Shown: positions 22,421-39,540 of the stretch, one piece after another
How the letters are laid out: every line of letters begins with the position of its first letter
How positions within the stretch are numbered: position 1 is the stretch's first letter
Source: Cucumis sativus
Lineage: Eukaryota > Streptophyta > Magnoliopsida > Cucurbitales > Cucurbitaceae
Direction of reading: 5' to 3'
Length of the DNA stretch: 64,000 nucleotides
Assembly: GCF_000004075.3 (NCBI RefSeq)
Contig: NC_026656.2
Location: 16,812,607-16,876,606, forward strand
Program-made: the position numbers and the translations under genes
Notes under the pieces: generated by a model
What the model saw: only the letters and a program-made list of their open reading frames with translations
What the model was told of the DNA's origin: nothing
Databases searched by the model: none

Positions 22421-25165
22421 TCAATTCTCTCTAGTCTGATGATGACATTTAGTGCAGGTATAAAATGTGGTCTGGCCTTCATCAGCCGATCTCATCTGCA
22501 TTTTTATTCAAACCACACTCAAACTTATTACTCTTTCTAATGGAAGAAAAGACAGAAATAAACCCTAAATAACCCACAATTCTAATTTTGTTAATGTTTG
22601 TAAAGTGTACCTGTCTGCTCTCAAACCAAGCTTCATCATTTCCACATTTTTCACATCTTCTCCTTTCCTGCCAAACATCACAAAGCTTCATATTAGTGGA
22701 CTGTATCTCAAGCAAAATTGAATACCATACATACACCTTACTTTCTCCTACTACCTTTGCTAACTGCATTTTCTCTTCATCAATTAATGAAATTCCCAAC
22801 TGCTTTCTAATTTCCTGCAAATTGCCACACGAGGATTTCAAAATGAAACATTTCTTTGATATCAGACAACTCATAAGGGAGCATCGTATCAATAATAGAT
22901 CATTATGAACGTTTGCTAATACTAAAAATTTTCACAGTTCCAGATGTTGACCGAATAAGAATTTCCAGGGTCTGGTTTATTGATTTGCCTGGACCTAGAG
23001 AACATTATACAGTTGTTTAAGCCCTTCTCACAATCTACAAATAATTCATCCAGAAACAATCCTAGAAAGCATCATAAAAGTAGCAGAAATTATAAGAGAA
23101 TGCTCAAGTTTAAAAGCTAAGGTCGTGTTGCAGAGAGGATACTGTGCCTTAGACCTAGAAAGCATGGGGATAACATATTAATGTGTATGATTTAAAAGAC
23201 ATACCTCAGCAGTTACTGTGTAACTTATTTCTCTACCGACGATCTCTGAAATAAGCCACAAAAATTCGGTTAGAGATGTCAAATACAAGAGTGCTTAAAA
23301 TATTACAACAGTAGTTTCTCAATTGCATTTTCTCAACTTCAATATCTCCAATCACGAAAACATAGCATCAACTTCTAAAATAATTTGGTATACGCCCTTC
23401 AGAACACCAATTTCAAGATGTATAATTGAATAACATTAAGGGAAATCATGATGGCACTTGGGCCCTTGTATAAGACGAGTAACCAGCCTGAAAATTTTAA
23501 ATGAGTTGTCACACATCTTGGGTGCAATACTACCAAGAACGATAGTGTATGAGGAGATGAGTAGAAGTCTTATTAAGCAGTATTTATGTTAATTTCTATA
23601 CCTACGATACAGGTTCAGTTCTTATTTGTAAAAGGAAGCTAACTGATTAGTTAAATAACTGAGTCAGAGAGAGGGAGGACATCTGAAAGATCAACGTCCC
23701 AAACAGAGAATTTAACCTTCTCAGGGTATCTCTTTTTCCCTTTAGCATTTTTAATGGAAAAGTTATAAAAGTCATCCATAGTAGTAAAATAGGTTTCAGA
23801 AGAAATCAAAGGCTCCAATAGTCGAAGCCCCAGCAGTCTACTGTACTAAGCAGAGAGGACGACATAATCTTCAATGGTCTGTTGGAATTCTATTTTTACA
23901 GCCGGTTCTCTACTCCTGTAGGCTTTTATTTAGCATAAAGTTCCAACGGCTATTTCTACTCCTGTGGGATACTCTCTAGCATGATACCATGTCAACATCT
24001 AGGCTTCTTTAAGAAAGGAATTCTTGGTGTGAATTTTCCAAGATTTATACTGCCTTTATGGCTACGGATGACCAGTGAAAGGCAACCGACCCACAAGCCT
24101 CCCTAGCCATGGGCTCTTACAAAATTCTTGATAAATGTTTGAAAATAGGTTCAAAACTATCCTCTCTAAAATCATCTCAAAAATTCCTCTGGCTTTTGCT
24201 GTATCGTTCCAAATTATATTCAATCCTCAGGGGTAATGTGTTGGCAGAGAATGATAATATGAATTAAAGAATGACTCTCGTCTGTGGACTTCTTGGTTCT
24301 TTTCTGAATAGAAAAACTAAATGAAAGGTTTGGCCACATCAAGGGATTATCTTTCACCCTTTTTTTATCCGCAGATGGCTTCAACTGCTTACTCTAAGTG
24401 GAAGATTCTTTGTGTCCTATTTGAGATAGTTTTTTTTTTTTTTTTTTTTTTTTTTACAATCATCCATCCTAATGGAAGCTAGCTTTTCATCAAAATAATG
24501 ATAGTCAACTTATCTATGCTTTGATTCAAACCAAAATGCATAAGCAATCAGCGCAGCAATAACCTTCTCAAACAAAAAACTACTACTCCTGTTAAACAGA
24601 TGAACACTGATGTTGCGTAAGAAACCATGTTTTCAAAGCTGAACACTCAAAGCAGAAGATGCTGCAAATTCCCATATAGAAACTCTTACTCTCCTAACTA
24701 CAATAAGTTTTTTTAAAAAAATTGAAGTTGATAGATTAAGAACAACCAACCTGCACAACCCAGACACAGTCTATTCTAGTAAAAGTATTAAAAAGAAATA
24801 CAGAAACTCAAGATAGGAAATGGAAAAATAGGCGATAGTTCACATTTTACTCGTATAAATATGAAGGGAAAATAAACTAAACCACAATTTAATCAGATAA
24901 AAACAGAGTTTACGTGTAGCAAGACATACCAGACTAAAAACTTATTCATATACGTAATGGGTGTTGGAATGTTTAAATTATCCAAAACAAAAGAATAAAA
25001 GTAAATCACTACAATGCAATAAGCTTAAGTCCAATGTTTATGGCCACCTTTTGCACTTCGCCTAGACTTGCACGAAGGACACTCAACATATTTCGTTGAG
25101 CAGAACGACAACATGGTTCCGCACAAATTGCAAAACAAGAAGTCATGTCCACGAGAATAAGCCAT
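22421..25165 (-). CDS. NRPA12: RNA polymerase I subunit A12 (RPA12/NRPA12)
   Basis: Five coding exons on the minus strand: 25165-25048, 23245-23205, 22814-22737, 22667-22611 and 22495-22421, giving 122 residues, the usual length. The N-terminal zinc ribbon is CNLC (12-15) with CPSC (29-32). The C-terminal TFIIS-like ribbon is CEKC (84-87) with CTKC (112-115). The acidic hairpin motif RSADEGQT (100-107) carries the D-E pair that TFIIS-type factors insert into the polymerase active site for transcript cleavage. The protein is a core subunit of nucleolar RNA polymerase I, which makes the large rRNA precursor. Intron 1 (about 1.8 kb) contains a LINE relic and a T26 tract. Intron 3 is only 69 bp and has no in-frame stop. 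A donor-like TCTAG|GTAAAAC at 26036/26035 and an acceptor near 25200 suggest a 5' UTR intron. The distal promoter has a telo-box and a site II motif. Confidence 0.93.
23995..24230 (+). mobile_element. Relic of a LINE (non-LTR retrotransposon) reverse transcriptase
   Basis: Pieces of a plant L1-type reverse transcriptase read in order on the plus strand, with frameshifts and stops between them. They are [10 protein letters not shown] (about 24034-24063), NRPTSLP (about 24084-24104), then MGSYKIL (about 24109-24129), then [13 protein letters not shown] (about 24144-24182) and LAFAVSFQI (about 24188-24214). In intact elements the same order is NATFIALIPKK, (D/N)xRPISL, SxYKIL, NRLKxxLxxIIS and SAFVxGRQI. 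The fragment is antisense to the host gene, in its first intron, and cannot encode a working protein. Borders are unknown. Confidence 0.55.
24430..24455. repeat. T26 homopolymer
   Basis: Uninterrupted T run in intron 1 of the A12 gene. On the gene's sense strand it is a poly(A) run, possibly the tail of another retroposed sequence; no matching element was identified. Confidence 0.9.
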
Positions 25166-25838
25166 GAGTGGTGCTTGCCGGTTCCCCGATAGCTTCCTAC
25201 CTAACAATGTCCATAGTAAAAAAAAGAAAAAAAAGAGAGTTAGAATAACCATAAGAAGTTCAAGTACAGCAAGTAAGAGTAGAAAATTGCTAACACTCTA
25301 AAAGACAGGAAATTTGAGACTAAAAAGGGTGGTAGAATCGTAATAGCAAAAAGGGGATTTGGGTAAACAATTGGAGCTTCACCTAGAACCAGTCAATTCT
25401 CAAAATTTGTTTCCATTTCAAAAAACCTAGAACCAGTCAATAAACTAAAACCTCAATGGAAAAGCATGAAGAAACTCATACCCACAATAGATTAAAACGA
25501 ACATAATGTATCAAAATAACAACTTAAGATGGGTCATTCAAATATCCGAAAGATAACAAGTAGAAAGCTCAATTTGATCGGTTTGATAACCTCGAACTAG
25601 CCCAGATATCCTCTATAGTTCAATATTTCTGCTAAAATGAATGAAGCTCGAGAAAGAGCTTTTACAGAGTTCTTGTCGAAAAGTTAGCCAAGGAAAGCAG
25701 AGATGGTCGGAGATATGGATCAATGATCGACCTTAGAGAAAACTTGCTAAAGCAGAAGAGTGAAAACATGATGGTATCATCCTGGGTTTTGAGTTTTGGA
25801 AGCTAGAACCCTCGAGGCCAAGGAGCAGCACTGCAAAG

Positions 25839-25877
25839 TCGGTCCGGTTCGAAAAAGAAATCTGGACCGAACCGACC
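25839..25877. repeat. short GC-rich inverted repeat
   Basis: Arms gtcggtccggttcg and ggaccgaaccgacc separated by about ten bases. The arms are imperfect (about 11 of 14 pairs). It lies in the presumed 5' UTR intron of the A12 gene. Confidence 0.6.
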
Positions 25878-26152
25878 TCTAGAATGTGTGGATATTCATC
25901 GAACCGCGCGGAAATTGGAAGCGGACGGAAGCCAACAGTCGGATATCAGAATTTCGATTTCATTCAAAATGATCGCCACCAAGGTCGGTGGATCATTGAT
26001 GGAAGAGAAACGATGAATATGGTTTACTGTTTTACCTAGAGACGACTTGTCGGGGCGAGATCCAGTAACGAGCGGCGGAGGCGGGTGACGAACCAGCAAG
26101 AAAGGTAAAAGTCTGAAAAATCACGAAGGCCTGGGGCTAGAAGGTGAGAAAA

Positions 26153-26160
26153 TAGGGTTT
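26153..26160 (-). promoter_or_regulatory. telo-box (AAACCCTA) near the A12 gene 5' end
   Basis: Minus-strand AAACCCTA, about 1 kb upstream of the ATG but close to the inferred transcription start if the 5' UTR intron is real. Telo-boxes are established promoter elements of plant ribosome-biogenesis and translation genes. Confidence 0.55.
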
Positions 26161-26227
26161 TGCTTTTCCTTTTTCCTTCAAGAGAATTTGGTTTTCCATT
26201 ATTTTCCCATACGCCATTACATAGGGT

Positions 26228-26233
26228 TGGGCC
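26228..26233. promoter_or_regulatory. site II element (TGGGCC) near the A12 gene 5' end
   Basis: A TGGGCC core 68 bp upstream of the telo-box in gene orientation. Site II elements (TGGGCY), bound by TCP factors, are typically paired with telo-boxes in promoters of ribosomal and ribosome-biogenesis genes, which fits a polymerase I subunit. Confidence 0.55.
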
Positions 26234-26239
26234 TAACGA

Positions 26240-29200
26240 AACCATAGGAAACCGTAGCACATAAATACTTTAGACTTATAATTACTTTTATTATTTTGGC
26301 AATTCTTATATAAACAATCCGATACGAGTTTGGTGAAAGCGAGCTTAGTTCCGCACTAATTGGTTCAACCTCACATCTTAAAAGTAGAAAGGAGCAAAAT
26401 TTCTACCTCCAATTGTTCTACTAAAAGATACTATATGAGTTGCAATTATGCTCTTTATTTTTCAATTTTAAAAATTGTTTCAGCTTCCAATATTGCAATT
26501 AGATTTAAGACATTAACATATAACAACATTTTGTTGATAATAGATATCGTCGTTCACTGATTGAGTATAAGAGTCGAATTTGCTATATTGTTACACAATT
26601 CATTATTATTCCTAAAATTGGCACTAATTATAATTACTTGTGTTAAAATTAAATCAAATTGAGTTATCAAACTATAGTACCGAGTTCGAAAGTTCAACTT
26701 TGTTATTTGTGGGTCCAATTTTCTAAAATATTTGTAGGTAAAAATATCTACTTTTTACAAAATTTAGTCTCAATATTTTGTGAATATATGTTTAGTACTG
26801 GTGAAATAGTGATTGATGCTTTATCTAATACCAACAAATGTTCGACTTGGTTACGATTCTCTTCATTTAAGGGACAATAAGTTTTTTTTTCTTTAGATAA
26901 CAACTGTTTAAATTTGAGTTGGCCTAGTCTCTACAATAAGAAGTTAATTATGAAAATTGGTCAAAGAAAATACTATTTTTCTCTGTAGAATTTGGGTTTA
27001 GTTTTTATTTGATCATTTAGTTCAAATTGTTGCCCTTTTGGGTTTAAGATTGTTTTCTAATTTAGTAAACATGTTTCAAAATGTTACATATTTGTTATTG
27101 AAATTGAGCTTTTGTTTATATATATTTTAAGACCACACTTTTAAGCTCACTTATTTTCTATTAAACATTCACTTTTCATAACTATCAATAATTTAATTTA
27201 AAGTTTACTGTAATAATGATTAAAAATCAATCTACTAAAGGCTAGCGGTGAGGATTCATTTAAAAATATAGGTTAAAAGTGCAAATCACATACCTAAAAA
27301 CAAATTGAAACAAAACTCAAATCTCATATATAAAATTATAGAACTCATCGACTACATCGACAATAAAATTCAAAGCTAAAGAAACAAGTGTATAATATTT
27401 TGAAAGTGTCAAGATGTTGAGAATCATACATTGGAGAAATCAAGGGGTTTCACACTCCTTCTTGTAAGATAAATAGACTATTCCACTCCATAGGTTCAAA
27501 TTTAATAACGGAGTCCACTGAATCCAAACAAATTTTTTGTTTAAGACTATGAACCCAAAGAAATACCATATTGTTAGTGAGTTTTGAAAAGGGAAGAAGA
27601 TAGTGAAAACTAAATTAAAATTGTAGTGCCAAAAAATGCATTTTTTTTATTGGAAAAAGAAAACAAAAAAATAAAAAAACGAAGAAAGGAGAGGTTGGTT
27701 AGGTGAAAGTAAAACAACAATATTTGGAATGAAATTGAAAATAAGAATATTGTAATAAAAAGGTCCATTTGTGTTTGGGTTTACATAGACGTTAAAAACA
27801 AAAAAACAAGAAGAAAAAAGGCAACATTTAAAAGAGAAAAATATTAGAAAAGGGAAATGTAAAGACTCAAAATAGAAATTAAAAAGAAAAGAAAACTAAT
27901 GTATTTTTTTTTTTTTTGTAAAAAAAAGAGAGAGATAATAATATATAAATAGAGATGTGGAGGGGAATGAATGAATAAGGGATTTTGAATTTGGAAGCGG
28001 CGTTAGTGAATCTCGTGAGTCATTCCCGCAATCAGTGGGATTTACGCATTTCTCTCTCTCTATATTCACATGATACCCTTTTGTTTTCTTATCCTTTCCA
28101 TCTTTATTCCTATATTATTTTATTCATCCATATCTCTATCCCTATTTCCAAAAACCCAACTCTTCTTTTCTTCTATATATAATTTCCCTCTTTCCCATCA
28201 TTCCATGTATATATATATGGACTTATTTGAACACATGGCCACTAAAATATATACTTGAAACTCTGTTTATATAAAATACTTTAGATATGCTGTATTTTAC
28301 TTGAGAGGAAGTTTTAACGTTAGAATAAACAAAAACTATTTCACCAAAATTGTAAGATAATTTTAATTATTGAGGGGAAGAAATAATGAATGATTTCTAT
28401 TTTTAAAAGTGAAAAACAAAGGGGGTTTAAGGATTGGATAGAAAATAAAAAAAGAATGAAAAGTATAGAATAGAGATAGAGTTAGGCACGTCTGTGTTCT
28501 ACCACCTCGAGAATGTTGCTGCCCACGTTCCCATTCATTTCACAACAACAAAAATAACAATACTAAATAACTATCACACCACAATAATAATACATTGCAT
28601 CATACAAAATTCATCAATAACCTCAACTCTATGAATAACTACTTTTAAAAAATAGCATTCTACAAGTAATTTTATGGTACAATATAATCCAGTCAAAATC
28701 TACTACGCTATAAATCTACAATACTTCTATACATACCCAACTTTTGTTTGAATCACTTTAATTTAAACTAGCGTTTTCTAATAAGGGTCTAAACTCTTAT
28801 CTTTTTTACTTTTTTTTGTTGTCACCAACCATCCAATTTGGTAATTTAATCATTCATATGCTTTTCATCTACTTAAACCTCTCTCTTTCTACCACTCAAT
28901 CTTTTTATATTGTTTTCCTTTTTCAAGTGGAAGATGTGTATTTAGTCTCGTTCTAGTATGTTACAACTACAACATTTACAAATATTATATAATAAAGTTA
29001 GATATAAAGCGACATCAATTTAAAACAAGTGACTTGATGGAAAAACAATATTGTAAAATTGTGAATGAAATAAACAGCGATATTTGCGAACATTTAGAAG
29101 ATAGAAACAAGATGAGATAGATAATAAGTAAAGGTTGAATTTGATTTGATAGGTATGTATGTCTGTGGTTAAACTGTATGAATCAAAATGAAAATGGGAG

Positions 29201-29290
29201 TAATTAATTTTGTAAGATGAAATAAAAAAAGAAAAAAGGAAAAAGGAGTGAGTATTTTGTGGTAGAACGAAGAAGAAGAAGTGGTATAGC
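26240..29290. other. AT-rich intergenic DNA
   Basis: I see no supported gene. Open frames at 26360-26880 and 27985-28258 translate to AT- or CT-driven sequence without motifs. A purine-rich tract and a short GC-richer patch at about 27990-28050 (gcggcgttagtgaatctcg...) are unexplained. CT-rich leader sequence for the ROP gene begins after about 29330. Confidence 0.6.
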
Positions 29291-29505
29291 TGGCAGAAGG
29301 TGGGGAAGGCCGGCGAGCGCTTCAACCGCATTTCATTTCTTTCCTTCTTTTCAAAATTAACCCCATTTTTCATCTCTCTCTTCTTTCTCTTTCTAACCTC
29401 TCTCTTTCCCTCTCTCTTTCCATCTCTGCTCCTGCAATTTGGGATCTCTCTCCACTTCCAACAAGTCAGATCCCTCACCATTACCATTTCATGGGTTTCT
29501 CTTGA

Positions 29506-31967
<2,462 letters not shown>

Positions 31968-32854
31968 TTGCAGAAGGATGATGCTTTTGCTCGTGCCAAA
32001 GGAACGACGACTTCATATGTACTCACCTTTTTCTCAGCATATCTTCAATCCCATGTCATCCCAAGGAAGTGGCAAATGATGGACCATATCATATCCCCCC
32101 AAGCTGACATTCCAAGATGCAAATAGAACAGTGATGATGTTTGTTTCTTATTTTGCAATCAGTTTGTTAGTGATGACCAACATTGCTAACCCTAATTTGT
32201 CTGTTTGAATTGTTCATGTATTAATGAGATACCTAAAACGAACTGCTCCCTGGGCATGAACATGGTTAGTACTGGTAACATATTTTGTCTAATTCCATTC
32301 ACATGATGATGATCAAGTCTACGACTCCTAATTGCTTTACCTTGTTTTTCAACCACACTCGAACGAAACATTGGATTGCTTTTTTAACTTCGTTTTTAAC
32401 AAATCAGTACAATTAAGATCATACGTCTTCAAGTGATTTAAGTACTTAATGAATTCCCTAAAACTACTTATGATTCCTATTGAACCTCTTTAATTAAATG
32501 TTAAATCAACATTCAGTGAAAACAAATTCAATCATATTGAAAATATTCAAGTGTAAATGAAATTGAGAAAACTTCAACTAAGCTTGATGTTTGAGAGACA
32601 AGATCTTCGAGGAAAAAGCTACTATTATACTCTGTCATAAAAGATATCACTTAGCGCTGAACATTTACATCATATCTCCAACATGTTCGTTGTTTGTTCA
32701 ATAATCAACCAATCCGACGGGGATAATAGGCACCCACCAGAGAACAAAATTGAATGTCAAATATATTGATTCTAAAACCGATTATAACACCTAGGAAGAC
32801 TATTATTCCCACTGGCGTACTGTACATATAACTCTGCAAAGTAAGAATCCAAAA
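31968..32854. other. intergenic DNA between convergent genes
   Basis: Contains the ROP 3' UTR (to roughly 32240) and the 3' UTR of the minus-strand lysine-rich protein gene. I see nothing else in it. Confidence 0.6.
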
Positions 32855-34750
32855 TCAAAATGGGATCGTATAAGGCAATGAATAAACATCAGCATCGACA
32901 AGATATTGTCCTCTCGGCCACAGATTTGAACTTCTACCACAGCTGGAAACAGTACTGAGAGCATTGTTGTTGGCCATGGTACTACTTCGTCCATCTTGTT
33001 TTCTTGTTGTTCCGAAGAGCCATTCCTCGTCATCAGTTTGTTGCTCCAACAGAAGTGGTGGTGCTACCCACTTCTCAAACAATGCCTCATAAGCAGATTC
33101 AGCCGAACTTCTTTTGCGAGAAGGTACCGACGCAACCTTATCGGTAGAATTACTGTCCCTGATGGGATGTAAAGGAGTCTTTGGGTTGGACAAAGTGGGA
33201 AAAACAGTGACAGCTGTTTCAGCATTGGCTATGGATCCATGACTGTCTCCATCTGTCTTTTGATCAACAGAATTATAGCGACCAGATGTAGAACACATCT
33301 GTTCACTGCCAGCTGATGAATCCTCTTGCTGGCTAAGTGAAGAGGCCGAGGCAAGTTTGATTCGGATGATTTTACCTGTTAATTGATAATACATTAGCGT
33401 TTGTACAAGTGGCCATTATAACTTATTTCATAAAACAGCCTATTACTCATAAAGAGAACACCCACCAGGCTTACAACCTTCATCAGGCTGTGTTGCAGCT
33501 TCCCTTTTTCTCTTGTGGTCGATCTGAGTTCCATCAGACAAGTAGGCAGGGCTTTGAGGCCATACAGGTTGTCCATGCTCTTCAGTGAGACCACTCCTTT
33601 CTAATTGTTCTGCTTCAACTTTGGATCCATCTAGGTCCTTGACTTCTTTAAAGCATTTGTCGTGTTTTTGATCATTCAAGCCCTGGCTACGGGAGGATTT
33701 CCCCTTATGTTCTTTACGTTCTTTGCTTTTGTGTTTTTTGTCCTTACTTCTCTCTTTCTTGTTCTTGGACTTCTCTTTCTTCTCTTTCTTGTGCCTACGT
33801 TTCTCATTCTTTCTATCATTCTTGCTCTGTCTTTCAGATTGGAGCTATAACGAACCAGAATAACCAGTTCAAAAAGAGCAGACGACAGAAGCACCAAACA
33901 GATCAACCATTCCCTAACTAATATAATTCAACCCTTCAAAACGGGTAGCTATCTATATTCTAAAGGAGAAATTGTATCTGGATTCAGATAATCATATATT
34001 CCAACAAGCAAACTCATACATTCATATCATGTATTCATATGCCTGAAGATATTAAAGAAAAAAAGGCCTCGATGAAAACTTGCTACAAGAGCGTTCATAA
34101 TAACAAACTTAAAGAAACCCTAAGTCGCTTCTATTTAAAACTTGCAGAAAACTATTTAGAAAGCATTTAAACCAGGGTTTTTAAAAGCATTAGAAATCCA
34201 TAAAGATTGATGAATAAACGATCCATAAAAAGTTTCAAGTTTAAACTTTCATTAAATTATTTTGATATAGAAACAAACTTTTATTAAATTATTTTGATTT
34301 TGAAACAAGGAATACATCCATACAAGATCCATGAACGAAGAGTACGACATGCAACTAGCAGAACCCTAATCCACTAACCTATACACTTGAACTCTCAAAG
34401 ATCTAAACTGGAAACTACAGTCCAAATAATCATCATGGTACACAACTTACAGCGCTCAGTCTCCATCGATACAAGAAAAACCCACATGTAAAATTTCCCC
34501 AATCGTCGAAATTTTTTTTTCAAGAAAAGCCGTTTCCCGACTACGGATTACATATACCCCCATCCAAAAAGTTACAATCCCAAGAAGATCTCGCAATCAA
34601 TTGGAATCATAACACAATTGAATCCAGCATACATTTATGAAAACCAACCAAATAGCTGAAACAAACCTTAATCGATTCGATCAAGGCCGCCTCGGTGCTA
34701 GCCACCTTCCTCACGTAACCAGGAGGTGGGTAAGGAAAGCAACGAGACAT
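32855..34750 (-). CDS. Lysine-rich plant protein of unknown function
   Basis: Three coding exons on the minus strand: 34750-34667, 33844-33466 and 33375-32855, giving 327 residues. The first exon encodes MSRCFPYPPPGYVRKVAS, and the second starts with a very basic K/E/R/H-rich segment (about residues 29-75, with KKEKKEKSK and KDKKHKSKERK), likely a charged helix or nuclear signal. The C-terminal half has SSAESAYEALFEKWVAPPLL followed by DDEEWLFG and ends in LVDADVYSLPYTIPF. I know this arrangement (MSRCFP.PPPG start, KE-rich region, SAYEALFEKW, LPYTIPF end) from uncharacterised plant proteins, sometimes mis-named myb-like protein X or DNA ligase-like. No catalytic domain is visible. A telo-box-like AAACCCTA lies about 105 bp upstream of the start (about 34854-34861). 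Confidence 0.85.
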
Positions 34751-35560
34751 CGTGTGTCTACTATGGAAAGGGATTCGCGGCGAAGATTTGAAAGAAAAAA
34801 GAGAGGAGAGATCGAGATTTGCGAAAACAGAAGAGGAAACGAGTTAGCGATGAAAACCCTAGCGCAGAACAAACGAAGGATTCTTCGTTGAGGCGGATAA
34901 TTGGAAAACCTAATTCGCCTCTTACGCGTCGCTCAATGGGGGGAGGCCCTCTATTTATAACGGCGTTCTACCGACTTGAAACTCGAAATACCTATTTTAC
35001 CCTTCCCATTCTTCGTTCGGTGCGGAAATTCGTAGCTTTTACGCTGTTAGTAATGTTTTAATTAATAATATTCAATTCTTATCTTATAATAATAAAATGA
35101 TATTGAAATTTTCCAGTTATGTAAAAAGTAAATAGATTTATTTAATATAGTTATAATTTAAACACTATATATTTAAATATTTGATGGTATAGTTTACTTT
35201 TTAATATAAAATTTATTATAATAAAGTTAAGGAAATTATAAATTAAAAGAAATAATGATGCAAACCATTAGTGTCATTGAAATAATTATTTTTCTCTTAA
35301 TTATAAAAAAGGAGGAGAATTTGAACTTTTTTAAAGGGCTTTTTGGGAAATATAATTTCATGGAGCGGGTTTGTTTGACGCGTTCCCATACACAAGTAGG
35401 AAAGTTCCGAAGAGTTTTCATCTACGGATTCGCAGACCATCGCAATACCGTGCTCCGTCTTTTACATCAACGGCTGGTAGCATAGCATTTCCCTCTTTAC
35501 CCAAAAACCCTTACAAAACCTTACAAGAAAGTTCCCACTTCCTCCGTGATTTTTGTCGCC
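34751..35560. other. divergent intergenic region
   Basis: Upstream region shared by the lysine-rich protein gene (-) and the mPGES-2-like gene (+). The left part is the GC-richer leader and promoter of the minus gene, with a telo-box-like motif at about 34854-34861. The centre (35050-35300) is very AT-rich. The open frames at 34637-35061 and 35255-35574 are shadows without family features. Confidence 0.6.
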
Positions 35561-37905
<2,345 letters not shown>

Positions 37906-39535
37906 AGTTAGTACAATCTACAGTTTTTGTTACTCAATACTACATCATGTCTTGCCAGGTTATAGAAAAATATCCGAACATTTAGAACATTAGATCACAA
38001 AAGCATCTGTGAGAATAATCTGATAGATCCATGTTGCAAATAGCAATTTCTCGTTCTTTCGGACCCTGTGAATTTGTACTTAAAGGTGGTGTTGGCTCAT
38101 TGTAGCTGTATTGATTTTGGTGCAACAACCTTACAGGATCAAGGAGAGTTGTGATAAAACTTAATCTCTTTACAGGTTCAATATCATTTTTGATCCTTTT
38201 CCTTAAAGCAGGACTAGACTGTTACAATGAATCTGTTTTCGTAAGGGCTAAAAAGCATAACGCTTAGGTTTGAGAACAGCCTAAATGTTGACAAAGAGTA
38301 TAGATAAAACATAGGCACGCCCTACAAGAATTCCCAGTAACAAAAGCCATACAGTTTAGAACAGCTTTAGTATTTCTAAGTCCCTGATTGATATGCCTTT
38401 ACTCCCCACTTTAATATTCCCCGTACCTCTAAGTTTCTGCCCATTCAACTCCAACTTTTCATTGATAACATGACGCATGGAGGAGAAGGTTATCATATTT
38501 CCACAAGGTAGGGTGTTATCACAACCTTAGAAATGATCCTCTCTTGTTCATTTGTGTTGTTGGTCACAAAAAGCTTGATAGAATGGTGTGCTGTGTTCTG
38601 GCTCGGAAGTATTCCCCCTCTCAGTTTTGAGTCATGACTACTAAATTAGGCTGCTATTTAGGTCGAAATGGAGTGAAATATCAAGTCCAACAGTCTTAAA
38701 GAAGAACCAATGAGGTAGGGAATGTTCCAGTGTTGGAATATATTGGCTAGAAAATTCAGGTTGAAATCCACCCTAAATTTCTCTTCACTTGCACCGTAGT
38801 CACCTGGAGTTTTCCCATTAAACTGCCACTTCACATGTTTCTAACTAAGTCTTGGATAAGAATCTACCATGCATTAGAATGCCCTTGTTGGCGATCCAAT
38901 CCGATCCTTTAAATTGAAGAGTCTCGACCAATTTGAAAGATCATTTGATGTTATTGAAATAATTCAAGTTTGTGTTGTTTGATCAAGCTGAAGGAAAAGA
39001 GTTCAAGAGCTCCTCCAATCTCTCCACACAATATAGATGGATAGGACCTGTACTTCTTTTCTCAGAAGTGAAGTATAGAAAAATATCAATATTTTCCATT
39101 TGTAAATTAAGATATCATTCTTTTAAAAAGTATAATTGTAAAAATCTCCATTTTAAAAATCTGCCCACTTTCTTTTTTAATACATATTTTTGATAGCATC
39201 TATAGATGCTAAGTTGAGTTAATTCGATAGCACAAGTGACACGTAAATTTATATGTGATGGAAACTTAAATGTACTTTAAATGTGTATTTAATATACTAA
39301 TAGTTATTAGTATAGAGAGAATAATTTAGATTTTGTAACTACAAATTACTCTTATTGAGGCAATTATCGACCATTGTATCCTTAATTAAGAATAGAAAAT
39401 TACTATAAAAAAATTTTGTGATTTTGAACGCTGGACTAGTTGAAAATTTACAATCTTAAAACTCATAAAAGATTGGGCAGAATTCTTAAGAAGCTATTTT
39501 GGCCCAACCGCTACAAACAAATTTTTTGTGCAAGG
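37906..39535. other. intergenic DNA after the mPGES-2-like gene
   Basis: Holds the 3' UTR, then about 1 kb (38.0-39.05 kb) of less AT-rich, gene-like but fully interrupted sequence, perhaps old transposon or pseudogene material that I cannot assign. AT-rich DNA follows up to the 45-bp repeat array. Confidence 0.5.
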
Positions 39536-39540
39536 AAAAA

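Noticed and set aside
23970..24000. LTR primer-binding-site-like atggtatcat (minus strand)
   Set aside because: Imperfect match to the initiator-tRNA site and no paired LTRs found.
27930..28075. possible microRNA-like hairpin in a GA/CT-flanked, GC-richer patch
   Set aside because: Complementary arms are short and interrupted, and no known mature miRNA sequence is present.
38100..39050. gene-like base composition after the mPGES-2-like gene
   Set aside because: No open frame or readable domain on either strand; cannot be assigned.
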